Origin: RGIG995 sp045603745
GTDB taxonomy: Bacteria; Bacillota; Clostridia; Oscillospirales; UBA644
Direction: 5' to 3'
DNA: 64,000 nt
Assembly: GCA_045603745.1 (NCBI GenBank)
Contig: JAZUMQ010000049.1
Location: forward strand, 102,219-166,218
In this document: piece by piece, positions 16,761-24,994 of the stretch
How positions within the stretch are numbered: position 1 is the first letter of the stretch
Layout of the letters: every line of letters starts with the position of its first letter
Position numbers and translations under genes: made by a program
Notes under the pieces: generated by a model
Seen by the model: the letters and a program-made list of their open reading frames with translations, nothing else
What the model was told of the DNA's origin: nothing
Database searches by the model: none

Positions 16761-16797
16761 GTACTATAATTAAACCAATTCGGTTTGAAAGATAGAG

Positions 16798-17580
16798 TTA
16801 AAACAGATCGACTAAATTCAGCTGATATTTTTCAGCCAACTGCTCTGCCCGGTCAAAGGCGCAGTTCAGGGCATCTGCGGAATGGCAGTCAGAACCAATC
16901 ATCACCTTCGCCTTATTTTGGCTCAAAAATTTCAAAATCTCCTCAGAAGGATAGGGTGTCATGCGTTTTTTTCGAGAGATGGCACCGGTATTGATTTCAA
17001 AAATCTTTCCGGCATCAATCAACTTCTTTGCGGCGAATTGCCAAGCAGCGGTGTAACGCGGAGTAGGAAGAAACAAAGGGGAATCCATCTCATCAAATTT
17101 CGTAATCAGATCAAAATGTCCCACAACGGGAATAGCGGGATCTTCTGCGTAAGAGGAAACCAAAGCATAATACTCCTCCGCCAAAGCGTCCGCATCGTTG
17201 TCGTAATGATCTCGGATTGCATCTTGTAACGCCTGGCGAGATTCGTCCAGCGGCAGGTAGCAACCGTCCTTTTTCAGCCAATGAACCGAACCGATGACGT
17301 ACTCAAATCCGTCGGGAACCGGTTCGGCAAGGGCATCTTGCTCCAATCCGACGTAAACGTTGATCTTCCCGGCGTATTTCTTTTTTAATTCATAAAGGGT
17401 TTCTTTATATTCGTCCATTCGCGACCGAGGGGTGACCCAATGGGTGCAAAAATCCGTATAGGCATGGTCGGAAAATCCAATGGAATGAAACCCGAGGGCG
17501 ATAGCAGCTTCAATCATTTCTTCAGGGGTGTTTTTACCATCACTGAAATTCGTGTGGGTGTGGTAGTTATATTTAATCAT
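16798..17580 (-). CDS. PHP-domain phosphatase (histidinol-phosphatase family)
   Basis: A 260-residue metal-dependent phosphoesterase of the PHP fold, in the HisK-type histidinol-phosphatase family. Metal-site motifs are YHTHTNFSDGK at 6-16, GFSDHAYT near 35, the Glu in YVGLEQDAL, the His in GSVHWLKK, GHFDLITKF and IGSDCHSADAL. The true substrate is uncertain, since no other his gene lies in the window and related proteins act on other phosphates. The likely transcript has a leader of about 150 bases. Confidence 0.8.
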   Translation of the reverse strand: MIKYNYHTHTNFSDGKNTPEEMIEAAIALGFHSIGFSDHAYTDFCTHWVTPRSRMDEYKETLYELKKKYAGKINVYVGLEQDALAEPVPDGFEYVIGSVHWLKKDGCYLPLDESRQALQDAIRDHYDNDADALAEEYYALVSSYAEDPAIPVVGHFDLITKFDEMDSPLFLPTPRYTAAWQFAAKKLIDAGKIFEINTGAISRKKRMTPYPSEEILKFLSQNKAKVMIGSDCHSADALNCAFDRAEQLAEKYQLNLVDLF

Positions 17581-17733
17581 ACAAAAATTCCTTTCTTGTC
17601 ACCGTCGATCTTCCCTCTTTCGGAAAGTGAAACCTTAAATTTCTTTTTGTACAGGCAAAAAAGAAGAAGATAAAATTCTTTCGGAAACGTCACGAAAGTA
17701 AAATTCACAACATACCGTCAAGCCATTTTTTCC

Positions 17734-17762
17734 ATTATATCATAATATGACGAAAAAAGCAA
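17734..17762 (-). promoter_or_regulatory. promoter of the PHP phosphatase gene
   Basis: TTGCTT, 17 bases, TATAAT on the minus strand. The stretch 17581-17858 holds this promoter and an AT-rich leader; I see no gene in it. Confidence 0.5.
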
Positions 17763-17858
17763 TCTTTTTTTAAAAAAAAGAGATTGTGTCGCACACTTTT
17801 TTTATTTTGTAATGAGAAAAATAAGTACAAAGATCGGTGAAAAAACACTTAAAACGAC

Positions 17859-17886
17859 GCACCCTGCGAAATGATTCGCAGGGTGC
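17859..17886 (-). terminator. hairpin after the large ABC gene
   Basis: A perfect 12-bp stem GCACCCTGCGAA/TTCGCAGGGTGC with a 4-base loop, 15 bases after the stop codon; the following U-tract (CGTTTT) is short. Confidence 0.7.
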
Positions 17887-17900
17887 TTACTTCATGTTGT

Positions 17901-20900
17901 TTATTCCGTTCTAAGAGCTACCACGGGATCTTTCTTCGCGGCGGAGCGGGAAGGAATGATGCCGGAAATCAAGGTTAACAACACACTGATAACCACCAAA
18001 ATCACGGCGGTGGGCAAGGGCAAGATCGCCTTCAAATTGGAAATACCGGTCAGCGCGTTGAGAATCAGGTTGATGGGAATACAGAGAAGATAGGTGACCC
18101 CCACGCCAATCAGCCCCGACGCAAAACCGATGATCATGGTTTCAGCATTGAACATACTGGAAACGTTTCGCTTCGATGCCCCGATGGCGCGCAAAATTCC
18201 GATTTCCTTCGTCCGTTCCTGAACGGAGATCAAAGTAATAACTCCGATCATAATGGACGAAACAATAAGGGAAATGGCGACGAACGCAATCAGAACGTAA
18301 GTGATGGCGTTGATGATAGTGGTGATAGACGACATCATAATACCGATATAGTCGGTATAACGAATCTGAGACAATTCGTCTACCGTCCCGTTATATTCGG
18401 CAATGACTTCTTCGATAACGTCTTTGTTTTCAAAGGTAGAAGCGTAAAGATTGACGGTAGCGGGATCTTCCAAATCCAAACAGCCAAGTTCGATCAGATT
18501 CGCTTCGTAAGAAGATTCGGAAAAAACCAAAACTTCTTCGTAATAGATGGCGCACTGGGTGGTGGTGTAGGTGGGAAGCGCTATCTCCAAAGCGGCAACT
18601 TTCATAGCAGGTTCCATGGTCGCCATCTGCTTTTGAACTCCGGCGGCGTACTGCATTTTAATTCCTTCGGTCACCATCTGTTCATACAACTCTGTCAGAT
18701 CTTCATCGGACATAGAGGAGATATAATCGGAAACTTCCTCTTCGTTCACGCCCATCTGTTGTGTCAATGTTTGCAACAGAGAGGTTTCCATAGTTTGGCG
18801 GGTGACGTTTGCCATGGCTTGAGAAAGGGCATTTGTCAAATATTCTTCCGAGGGAATAGACATAATCTTCACGTAAGCTTCCGCTTTTCCGCTTTCGGAA
18901 AGACCTGACACATACGCGCGGAATTCCGCCTCTTTTTCCTCATCGGTCAGATTCCCGGTGGTTTCTTTAAAGGGAAGTCCGGTGAAAATATCGGTATGAA
19001 GATCCTTCTGTTGCGCCTGAATGGCGGCGGAGTCTTTAGAGTGTTCAATAATCAGCTCCGTCAAGGCTTTGGTATATCCAATGGAACCGGTGAGCATGGC
19101 AGAGGTTGCCTCTTCCCGAGGCCGCACAATGCCGGAAACTTTCAAGGTCATGGCGTTATCGTAAAGATAGCGAAGCCCGGCTTCGGTGTCCCGCAAATCG
19201 GTATAATAACCGGTTTTGGGATCAAACGTGTAACAATCGGAATTCAGAATGACCCGGAATTCCATCTCCCGCAATTCTTCGTAAGACCAGGATTTTTGTT
19301 GAATATTCAACTCCTCCCCGTCGAGAACCGCGTCGAACAACGCGTTGATCGTCTCTTCCGATTCCAAACCTAACGCATACAGAGTCAAATCGTCCAACTC
19401 GTTGTTTTCATCTACCACAAGAACGATCTCGTTTGCTTCGTCGGGCCAAGATCCGCCGTCAATGATCTCATATTGATTTTTCACCACGGGGCTGATCAAT
19501 CCGCCGTCCTTGGCAGACAAAATTTCCGTCCACAGATTCATAGAAGAAGCGGCGGGAGAAAGGGTCGTCATGGACGACATGGGAGAAGAAGCCCCTCCCA
19601 TTCCCATCATGGGCGACATATCCATGCCGAAATTTTCCGCCATGGCTTTGGAGAGCAATTCCCGGGTATCGGAATAAATGATATTGCCGTTCACGTTTTT
19701 CGTATAGACCAACAAATTCAGATCGTAGGTATACTGAACGCCGGAAAGGGCTTCGTTTAACCGGGAATCTTCCGATTTCAATTGCGTATCAATAAACTCC
19801 TTGAAAGACTTCAAATCGTTTTCGGTGGTTTCCAGATTGTTCATGGCATTGATCATTTCAAAGAGAACCGACTGAGAATAGACGGCGTTTTTGTCGTGAT
19901 CGTCGCCGGTATTACTTGCCATACCCATAAAAGTCTCCATCAGCGTGGTCAGGTCCACGTTGGTGGCTTCAATGGTCAAAGGATAGGAAGAAAGGGTATC
20001 TTCCTGCACCGCGTTGATATAGGCGGTCATACCTTGAGAAACGGCGTAAATCAAGGCAATTCCGATGATCCCGATCGACCCGGCAAAGGACGTCAACACC
20101 GTACGCCCTTTTTTGGTTAACAGGTTTTTCAGAGAGAGAGACAGGGCGGTAAAGAACGACATGGAAGGCTTTTTGGTCTTCTTTTTCTTTTCCTTTTTCT
20201 CCGGAACAAAATCCGGAATTTCTTCTGCCGTATAAGGAGCAGAATCGTCGATGATCTTGCCGTCCAACAACCGAACGGTACGGGTGGCGTATTGTTCCGC
20301 AAGTTCCGGGTTATGGGTTACCATAATGACGAGCCGATCGTGGGCGATCTCTTTCAGCAGATCCATAACCTGAACGCTGGTTTCCGAATCCAATGCCCCG
20401 GTCGGCTCGTCTGCCAAAAGAATTTCGGGATCGTTAACCAATGCCCGCGCAATGGCAACCCGTTGCATTTGACCACCGGACATCTGATTGGGACGTTTTT
20501 TCAGTTGATCTCCCAACCCTACCTTTTTCAAGGCTTCCACGGCTTTGGCACGGCGTTCTTTTTTGGAGACCCCGGAAATGGTCAACGCCAACTCGACGTT
20601 GTTCAAGACCGATTGATGGGGAATCAGATTATAACTTTGAAATACGAATCCGATGGAGTGGTTTCGGTAAGCGTCCCAATCCGCATCTTTGTATTTCTTG
20701 GTGGAAACACCGTTGATGGACAGGTCTCCGTCGGTATACTGATCCAATCCGCCGATAATGTTCAAAAGGGTGGTCTTTCCACACCCGGAAGGACCTAAGA
20801 TTGCGACGAATTCATTTTTCCGGAATTCTACGGACACCCCTCGCAACGCGGCAACTTTTTCTCCGCCGGCAGGATACTCTTTGACAATGTTTGTCAACCG

Positions 20901-20906
20901 TAACAT
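17901..20906 (-). CDS. MacB-type ABC transporter, ATPase and FtsX permease in one chain
   Basis: A 1001-residue protein. Residues 1-~225 are an ABC ATPase of the LolD/MacB class: Walker A GPSGCGKTT at 38-46, signature MSGGQMQR and Walker B ILLADEPTGALD. A Lys-rich linker (KKEKKKKTKK) follows. Next are one membrane helix (~270-295), a very long extracytoplasmic domain of about 530 residues, and three C-terminal helices with the FtsX core. MacB proteins work by mechanotransmission across the membrane and do not carry substrate through themselves. In Gram-positives such pumps handle antimicrobial peptides or lipoproteins. No partner SBP, kinase or adaptor gene is adjacent. I start at the ATG ending at 20906 for its AAAGG site. 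Confidence 0.88.
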   Translation of the reverse strand: MLRLTNIVKEYPAGGEKVAALRGVSVEFRKNEFVAILGPSGCGKTTLLNIIGGLDQYTDGDLSINGVSTKKYKDADWDAYRNHSIGFVFQSYNLIPHQSVLNNVELALTISGVSKKERRAKAVEALKKVGLGDQLKKRPNQMSGGQMQRVAIARALVNDPEILLADEPTGALDSETSVQVMDLLKEIAHDRLVIMVTHNPELAEQYATRTVRLLDGKIIDDSAPYTAEEIPDFVPEKKEKKKKTKKPSMSFFTALSLSLKNLLTKKGRTVLTSFAGSIGIIGIALIYAVSQGMTAYINAVQEDTLSSYPLTIEATNVDLTTLMETFMGMASNTGDDHDKNAVYSQSVLFEMINAMNNLETTENDLKSFKEFIDTQLKSEDSRLNEALSGVQYTYDLNLLVYTKNVNGNIIYSDTRELLSKAMAENFGMDMSPMMGMGGASSPMSSMTTLSPAASSMNLWTEILSAKDGGLISPVVKNQYEIIDGGSWPDEANEIVLVVDENNELDDLTLYALGLESEETINALFDAVLDGEELNIQQKSWSYEELREMEFRVILNSDCYTFDPKTGYYTDLRDTEAGLRYLYDNAMTLKVSGIVRPREEATSAMLTGSIGYTKALTELIIEHSKDSAAIQAQQKDLHTDIFTGLPFKETTGNLTDEEKEAEFRAYVSGLSESGKAEAYVKIMSIPSEEYLTNALSQAMANVTRQTMETSLLQTLTQQMGVNEEEVSDYISSMSDEDLTELYEQMVTEGIKMQYAAGVQKQMATMEPAMKVAALEIALPTYTTTQCAIYYEEVLVFSESSYEANLIELGCLDLEDPATVNLYASTFENKDVIEEVIAEYNGTVDELSQIRYTDYIGIMMSSITTIINAITYVLIAFVAISLIVSSIMIGVITLISVQERTKEIGILRAIGASKRNVSSMFNAETMIIGFASGLIGVGVTYLLCIPINLILNALTGISNLKAILPLPTAVILVVISVLLTLISGIIPSRSAAKKDPVVALRTE

Positions 20907-20960
20907 ACGAATCAACCTTTCTAAAGAGAGAAACAATTCTATTTTCCTTAAGTAGGTACT

Positions 20961-20989
20961 ATCATATCATATTTTTTCCCGGTTTTCAA
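20961..20989 (-). promoter_or_regulatory. promoter of the MacB-type ABC gene
   Basis: TTGAAA, 17 bases, TATGAT on the minus strand, 55 bases before the start codon. Confidence 0.6.
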
Positions 20990-21091
20990 TGGGAAAATTG
21001 GTATTTTTTTCAATTTACACAGAAAATTAAATTTTTCGTTCCATTCAAACGGAAAAAGCGGGAAGAATTTTTTCTTTTCCGAACTCTCCTC

Positions 21092-21120
21092 TTGCCTTTT
21101 TGGGAAGAATATGTTATAAT
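21092..21120 (+). promoter_or_regulatory. promoter of the ylmH-prfA operon
   Basis: TTGCCT, 17 bases, TATAAT, 44 bases before the ylmH start. Confidence 0.7.
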
Positions 21121-21163
21121 GGGATATATTGTAACACTTGAACACAGAAACGGAAGAAACGCC

Positions 21164-21934
21164 ATGGCATTGAAAAACAACAACGCTGCAGGCGAAGAAG
21201 AAAAAATCCTCGTCGCCCGGATTTTAGATGCGGCACGGCTCTGCGAAAAACGAAACTGCCCAATTTATACAGATTTTCTTTCCCCTGCCCAACAGGTATT
21301 GGCATTAAAAACCGCACAATCCTTGAGTTTTTTGGACTTTCAACTTTGGGGTGGGTACGAAAACGCCGAGCGAAAAATGGGTGCATTTATACCAAAACGG
21401 TTTGAAGAACCGGAATATCCCATCACTGTATTGGCGTTAAAGACCCGAGGCGAATATCCGGCACACCCGGAGATTTTAGGGGCTTTGACCGGTCTTGGAA
21501 TCCGGCGAGAAAAAATTGGAGATATTCTGACCGGAACGGAACCGCCGAAATTGATTTGCGATTCTTCCATCGCACCGTTTTTGATTGAAAACTTTACAAA
21601 AGCGGGGCGAAAGGCCTTTCACCCGGAAGAATGTGAGATCGGAAAAGTACCGGAAGCGGAACACGAGATCAAAACCTTCACCGTACCATCTCTCCGTCTG
21701 GATTGCGTAGCGGCGGACGGCTTTGGCATGGCACGGACGAAAATGGCAGAACTAATCAAAAAGGGCGGGGCTTCCCTAAACTGGGTTGAAACCGACTCCC
21801 CTTCCGCATCGGTTCAACAGGGAGACACCATCTCCCTTCGGGGACACGGACGGCTTGTGGTCTCCGAAATCGGTGGACACAGTCGAAAAGACAGAATCTT
21901 CGTGACGGTCAAAAAATTCACCACCCGAAAATGA
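21164..21934 (+). CDS. ylmH: YlmH-family RNA-binding protein with S4 domain
   Basis: YlmH/RqcP binds the ribosome or its stalled 50S subunit and aids ribosome quality control in Firmicutes. The 256-residue length is typical. The N-terminal two thirds match the YlmH domain (FLSPAQQVLAL, FPITVLAL-like core, HPEILGALTGLGIRREKIGDI). The last ~65 residues form the S4 RNA-binding domain (RLDCVAADGFGMARTKMAELIKKGGASLNW). The ATG at 21164 has GGAAG before it and lies 44 bases after a strong promoter. In many Firmicutes ylmH is in a division gene cluster, but here it leads prfA. Confidence 0.9.
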   Translation: MALKNNNAAGEEEKILVARILDAARLCEKRNCPIYTDFLSPAQQVLALKTAQSLSFLDFQLWGGYENAERKMGAFIPKRFEEPEYPITVLALKTRGEYPAHPEILGALTGLGIRREKIGDILTGTEPPKLICDSSIAPFLIENFTKAGRKAFHPEECEIGKVPEAEHEIKTFTVPSLRLDCVAADGFGMARTKMAELIKKGGASLNWVETDSPSASVQQGDTISLRGHGRLVVSEIGGHSRKDRIFVTVKKFTTRK

Positions 21935-21966
21935 TTTTTAAAACCTATTTTTAAGGAACGATATTT

Positions 21967-23040
21967 ATGTTTGAAAAATTACAGGAGATCGAACAAAACT
22001 ATATCCAAAACGAGGCATTGCTCTGCGACGTTTCGGTATTGTCCGACCCCAATCGTCTGCGGGAATTGACCAAAAAGCAAAAGCAAACGGAGGAATTGGT
22101 GGAACAATACCGTCAATGGAAGGTATGGAAGCAACAAGCGGAAGAAGCGGAAGAATTGCTGAACGGCGACGACGGAGAATTGAGGGCACTGGCAAAAGAA
22201 GAATTGCTAGCAGCAAAAGAACAGATGCGTATTGCCGAAGAAAGATTAAAAATTTTGCTGATCCCCAAAGACCCGGACGATGAAAAGAGCGTTATTCTGG
22301 AACTTCGTGCCGGAACCGGAGGCGAAGAAGCGGCGTTGTTTGCTGGCTCTTTGTTGCGTATGTATACCATGTACGCCGAAAAAAAAGGATTTAAGGTTGA
22401 AGTATTGTCGGTCAATGAAACCACCTTGGGAGGCATCAAAGAAGCGGTAGTCTCTTTGGAAGGAAACGGAGCCTTCGGTCGGGTAAAATTTGAAAGCGGC
22501 GTGCATCGGGTTCAACGAGTACCGGAGACTGAATCCCAAGGACGGATTCAGACCTCGGCGGCGACGGTGGCGGTGCTGCCCGAAGCGGAAGAAGTGGACG
22601 TGGAGATCGACCCGAAGGATCTTTTGATTGAATCCCACCGTTCCGGCGGAGCAGGCGGTCAGCACGTAAACAAGACCGAATCTGCGATTCGCATTATCCA
22701 TATTCCCACGGGAATTGCGGTAGATTGCCAAGACGAGCGCAGTCAATACAAAAATAAAGACAAAGCCATGAAAATTTTGCGCTCCCGGATTTTGGAACAA
22801 AAACGGGCGGAGCAGGAATCGGAGATCACCTCGGCACGGCGCTCTCAAGTTGGTTCGGGGGATCGAAGTGAACGAATCCGTACCTATAATTTTCCCCAAG
22901 GGCGGGTGACCGATCACCGGATCGGGTTGACCCTTTATAAAATTCAAGCCATTATGGACGGAGATCTGGACGAGTTGATCGACGCGCTGATCACCGCCGA
23001 ACAGGCAGAAAAATTGAGAGCAAACGGAGAGAACGTATGA
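21967..23040 (+). CDS. prfA: peptide chain release factor 1
   Basis: RF1 ends translation at UAA and UAG. The protein has 357 residues, as usual. The GGQ loop at 230-232 (SGGAGGQHVNKTES) is the hydrolysis motif methylated by PrmC. The anticodon-like tripeptide is P186-E-T188, which follows the RF1 pattern PxT and separates it from RF2 (SPF). Domain 1 is the coiled N-terminal helix bundle (to ~100). The stop overlaps the next ATG by 4 bases. AAGGA precedes the ATG. Confidence 0.97.
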   Translation: MFEKLQEIEQNYIQNEALLCDVSVLSDPNRLRELTKKQKQTEELVEQYRQWKVWKQQAEEAEELLNGDDGELRALAKEELLAAKEQMRIAEERLKILLIPKDPDDEKSVILELRAGTGGEEAALFAGSLLRMYTMYAEKKGFKVEVLSVNETTLGGIKEAVVSLEGNGAFGRVKFESGVHRVQRVPETESQGRIQTSAATVAVLPEAEEVDVEIDPKDLLIESHRSGGAGGQHVNKTESAIRIIHIPTGIAVDCQDERSQYKNKDKAMKILRSRILEQKRAEQESEITSARRSQVGSGDRSERIRTYNFPQGRVTDHRIGLTLYKIQAIMDGDLDELIDALITAEQAEKLRANGENV

Positions 23041-23687
23041 AGCAATACGATACCGTTCTTTTTGACTTGGACGGAACCTTGACCGATCCGGGGGTGGGCA
23101 TCACAAAATCCGTGGAATACGCCCTGAACCGATACGGCATTTTCGTGGAAGATCGGGCGATTCTGTACCCCTTTATCGGTCCGCCGTTGATTGATTCGTT
23201 TATGAAATATTACGATTTTTCCAAGGAACAAGCGGTAGAGGCGGTGGAAGTGTACCGGGAATATTTCCGGGTCAAAGGGTTGTTTGAAAACGAAGTTTAT
23301 CCCGGTGTGAAAGAAATGCTAAAGGCGTTGAAAGCTGCGAAAAGAACTCTCTTGGTGGCGTCGTCCAAGCCGGAAGAATTCGTCTTAACCATCTTAAAAC
23401 ACTTTGATCTTCTCCCCTATTTCGATTTCGTGGGCGGAGCGTCTATGGACGAAGTGAGATCGAAAAAAGAGGACGTTCTTCGGTACGTTCTGAAGCAAGC
23501 AAACGTCACCGACCCCGCAACCGCCATTATGGTGGGAGATCGGAAATTCGACGTTCAGGGTGCCCACACCTTCGGCATGGACGCCATCGGTGTCACCTAC
23601 GGCTACGGCAGTTTGGAAGAACTGACCGAAGCACAACCGGAGTATTTGGCAGATTCTCCGGCGGAGGTAGGAACAATTTTGATTTGA
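23037..23687 (+). CDS. HAD-IA phosphatase (phosphoglycolate phosphatase-like)
   Basis: A 216-residue cytosolic HAD phosphatase with a helical C1 cap. Motif I is FDLDGTLTDPG at 9-19, motif II the Ser in LLVASSKPEE, motif III Lys in the KKEDVLRYVL region and motif IV MVGDRKFDVQGAH. The closest known groups are Gph and PpaX, which act on phosphoglycolate and pyrophosphate. The exact substrate cannot be read from sequence. It is translationally coupled to prfA by an ATGA overlap. The repeat-rich stretch at 23698 follows directly. Confidence 0.85.
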   Translation: MKQYDTVLFDLDGTLTDPGVGITKSVEYALNRYGIFVEDRAILYPFIGPPLIDSFMKYYDFSKEQAVEAVEVYREYFRVKGLFENEVYPGVKEMLKALKAAKRTLLVASSKPEEFVLTILKHFDLLPYFDFVGGASMDEVRSKKEDVLRYVLKQANVTDPATAIMVGDRKFDVQGAHTFGMDAIGVTYGYGSLEELTEAQPEYLADSPAEVGTILI

Positions 23688-23697
23688 CGAGGGTGTC

Positions 23698-23774
23698 CTT
23701 TCTTTCTTTTTCGGGAAAAAGAAAGAAAGAACCAAAGAAAGAAAAAGCGAAATCCGACGGATTTTATCCGTCGG
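23698..23774 (+). repeat. two-hairpin repeat element, left copy
   Basis: First hairpin: a 14-bp pure pyrimidine/purine stem (CTTTCTTTCTTTTT and its complement) with loop CGGG. It is followed by ACCAAAGAAAGAAAAAGC, then a second hairpin CCGACGGA/TCCGTCGG. The same architecture occurs inverted at 24910-24978. Confidence 0.65.
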
Positions 23775-23798
23775 GGAAAAAGTATATAAAATTGATAA

Positions 23799-23832
23799 GG
23801 GAGACCGCAAAACAGACGGTCTCCCTATTTTT
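23799..23832 (+). terminator. terminator after the prfA operon
   Basis: GGGAGACCG and CGGTCTCCC pair around a 9-base loop and lead into TATTTTTCT. It may also stop the XRE transcript coming from the right. Confidence 0.7.
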
Positions 23833-23842
23833 CTAATATTAC

Positions 23843-24049
23843 TTATTCTTCATTCGGAATATACACAACAACATCTTCCACACGGCAATTTAAAATCTGA
23901 CACAGATCGTTCAAAGTCTCCGTTGTGATAGGTTTGTTATGTTTCAAACGATTCAATAAACTTCTACTCAATCCATATTGTTCAACTAATCGATAGGTAG
24001 AAACACTTTTTTCTTTCATTGTCCGATACAGCGGTTCATAAGAAATCAT
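23843..24049 (-). CDS. XRE-family helix-turn-helix regulator
   Basis: A 68-residue Cro/C1-type DNA-binding protein that is little more than the HTH domain. The helices are STYRLVEQYGLSRSLLNRLKHNK (helix 2-turn-helix 3) and TETLNDLCQILNC. It ends VEDVVVYIPNEE. Such minimal repressors often control their own promoter and a divergent one. The divergent gene at 24217 and a shared GAACAT-containing motif in the 167-base gap fit that. The codon use is AT-rich compared with the flanking operons. Confidence 0.88.
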   Translation of the reverse strand: MISYEPLYRTMKEKSVSTYRLVEQYGLSRSLLNRLKHNKPITTETLNDLCQILNCRVEDVVVYIPNEE

Positions 24050-24069
24050 ATCTCATTCCTCCTCTGTAT

Positions 24070-24098
24070 ATTATACCCTATACTCTCTTTTACGACAA
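24070..24098 (-). promoter_or_regulatory. promoter of the XRE regulator
   Basis: TTGTCG, 17 bases, TATAAT on the minus strand. Just upstream lie the palindrome TCGATATATCGA (24101-24112) and the motif GAACATGTCA (24111-24120). Confidence 0.6.
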
Positions 24099-24100
24099 TA

Positions 24101-24181
24101 TCGATATATCGAACATGTCAAAAATTAAAACTTTTTGCGACGTAATCTAAAACAATACACTCTTTATATTGACAATGTTCT
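24101..24181. promoter_or_regulatory. candidate operator pair of the XRE regulator
   Basis: GAACATGTCA at 24111-24120 recurs as the reverse complement of bases 24170-24180, which reads GAACATTGTCA. One copy lies just upstream of the leftward promoter and the other on the -35 of the rightward promoter. A 12-base palindrome adjoins the first copy. Binding by the XRE protein is inference. Confidence 0.4.
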
Positions 24182-24197
24182 ATTTATAGAGTATAAT
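24169..24197 (+). promoter_or_regulatory. consensus promoter of the 64-residue protein gene
   Basis: TTGACA, 17 bases, TATAAT, both hexamers perfect. Expression would be very strong unless repressed. Confidence 0.8.
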
Positions 24198-24216
24198 CAT
24201 GTAGAGGAGGTGTATT

Positions 24217-24411
24217 ATGGACATAATTCGAATCAATCATATTCTTATGAACATGGGCGGTTCCACTTGTAGTCAATCTTATTTAATCAACAAGAAAATT
24301 TGTTCTCTTGCCGAAATAAACGAGTTGATTCAAAATGGAATTCTTATCCAAAACAACATCAATGGATCAATTCGCTTAACAAAAACAGAAAAAGCAAAGA
24401 AAATTTGGTAA
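24217..24411 (+). CDS. 64-residue protein, unknown, in XRE cassette
   Basis: I do not recognise this small protein. It is soluble, Asn- and Ile-rich and starts MDIIRINHILMNMGGSTCSQSY; the middle SLAEINELIQNGILIQ followed by RLTKTEKAKKIW looks like a recognition helix and wing of a degenerate winged-helix, but that is only a guess. AGGAGG with 8 bases of spacing and a consensus promoter show that it is a real gene. It ends 18 bases before the lipoprotein gene and is probably cotranscribed with it. The base composition is clearly AT-rich. Confidence 0.6.
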   Translation: MDIIRINHILMNMGGSTCSQSYLINKKICSLAEINELIQNGILIQNNINGSIRLTKTEKAKKIW

Positions 24412-24429
24412 ACATTAGGAGATTTTAGA

Positions 24430-24828
24430 ATGAAAAAAATCGCAGTATTTCTTTTAGCCAGCATTTTAGCGCTTGCATTTTTTACAGCTTGTTCCCCTGA
24501 ACCAGAAAGTATAACTACTAATACAGAAGAAATTAGTAGCAAACAAGATACGACATCTGTACTTCCTTCTGAAGAAGAAAAAATGAGCATTGCAGAAAAC
24601 TTAGCTGAACGGTATATTCAAGGAGACCGTACAGATATCAAAGATATTACATTTACCAGAAAAATAAAGTCCGGCTCTTTTCCTAACACAGAATTTAGGT
24701 TCCGTGGTTATTACGTTATAGCTGGATTCTATTACGATCTCACCTGCACCTTTACAATAGAGGTGGCAGTTGACCTCTATGGAAACCCCAAAATCACATC
24801 CTATGAAGTAAGCAATCCAAAAAGATAA
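24430..24828 (+). CDS. small lipoprotein, unknown
   Basis: A 132-residue exported lipoprotein. The signal peptide of about 20 residues ends FFTAC with lipidated C21. A Thr/Ser/Glu-rich tether (to ~55) precedes a compact domain of about 75 residues with alternating beta strands (FRFRGYYVIAGFYYDLTCTFTIEVAVDLYGNPKI). I cannot assign a family. It shares the promoter at 24169 with the 64-residue protein and is followed by a clear terminator. It is AT-rich like its cassette partners. Confidence 0.7.
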   Translation: MKKIAVFLLASILALAFFTACSPEPESITTNTEEISSKQDTTSVLPSEEEKMSIAENLAERYIQGDRTDIKDITFTRKIKSGSFPNTEFRFRGYYVIAGFYYDLTCTFTIEVAVDLYGNPKITSYEVSNPKR

Positions 24829-24863
24829 CATGTCTTATTCTTGCACAATTACCTAAATTAAAC

Positions 24864-24903
24864 AAGGTGCATACCACAAACGTGATATGCACCTTAATTT
24901 TTT
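24864..24903 (+). terminator. terminator after the cassette lipoprotein
   Basis: AAGGTGCATA and TATGCACCTT form a 10-bp stem with a 12-base loop and lead into AATTTTTT. Confidence 0.8.
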
Positions 24904-24909
24904 ACTCTC

Positions 24910-24978
24910 CCGATGCAAGAATTGCATCGGACTCAGCTTTTCTTTTTGGTACTTTTTCCTTTCACGAAAAGGAAAAGC
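24910..24978 (-). repeat. two-hairpin repeat element, right copy
   Basis: Read on the minus strand: a Y/R hairpin (CTTTTCC and complement), then TACCAAAAAGAAAAGC, then a second hairpin CCGATGCAA/TTGCATCGG. Order, spacing and the ACCAAA-GAAA-AGC core match the left copy at 23698, in inverted orientation. Confidence 0.65.
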
Positions 24979-24994
24979 ACCACCTCTCCCCTTC

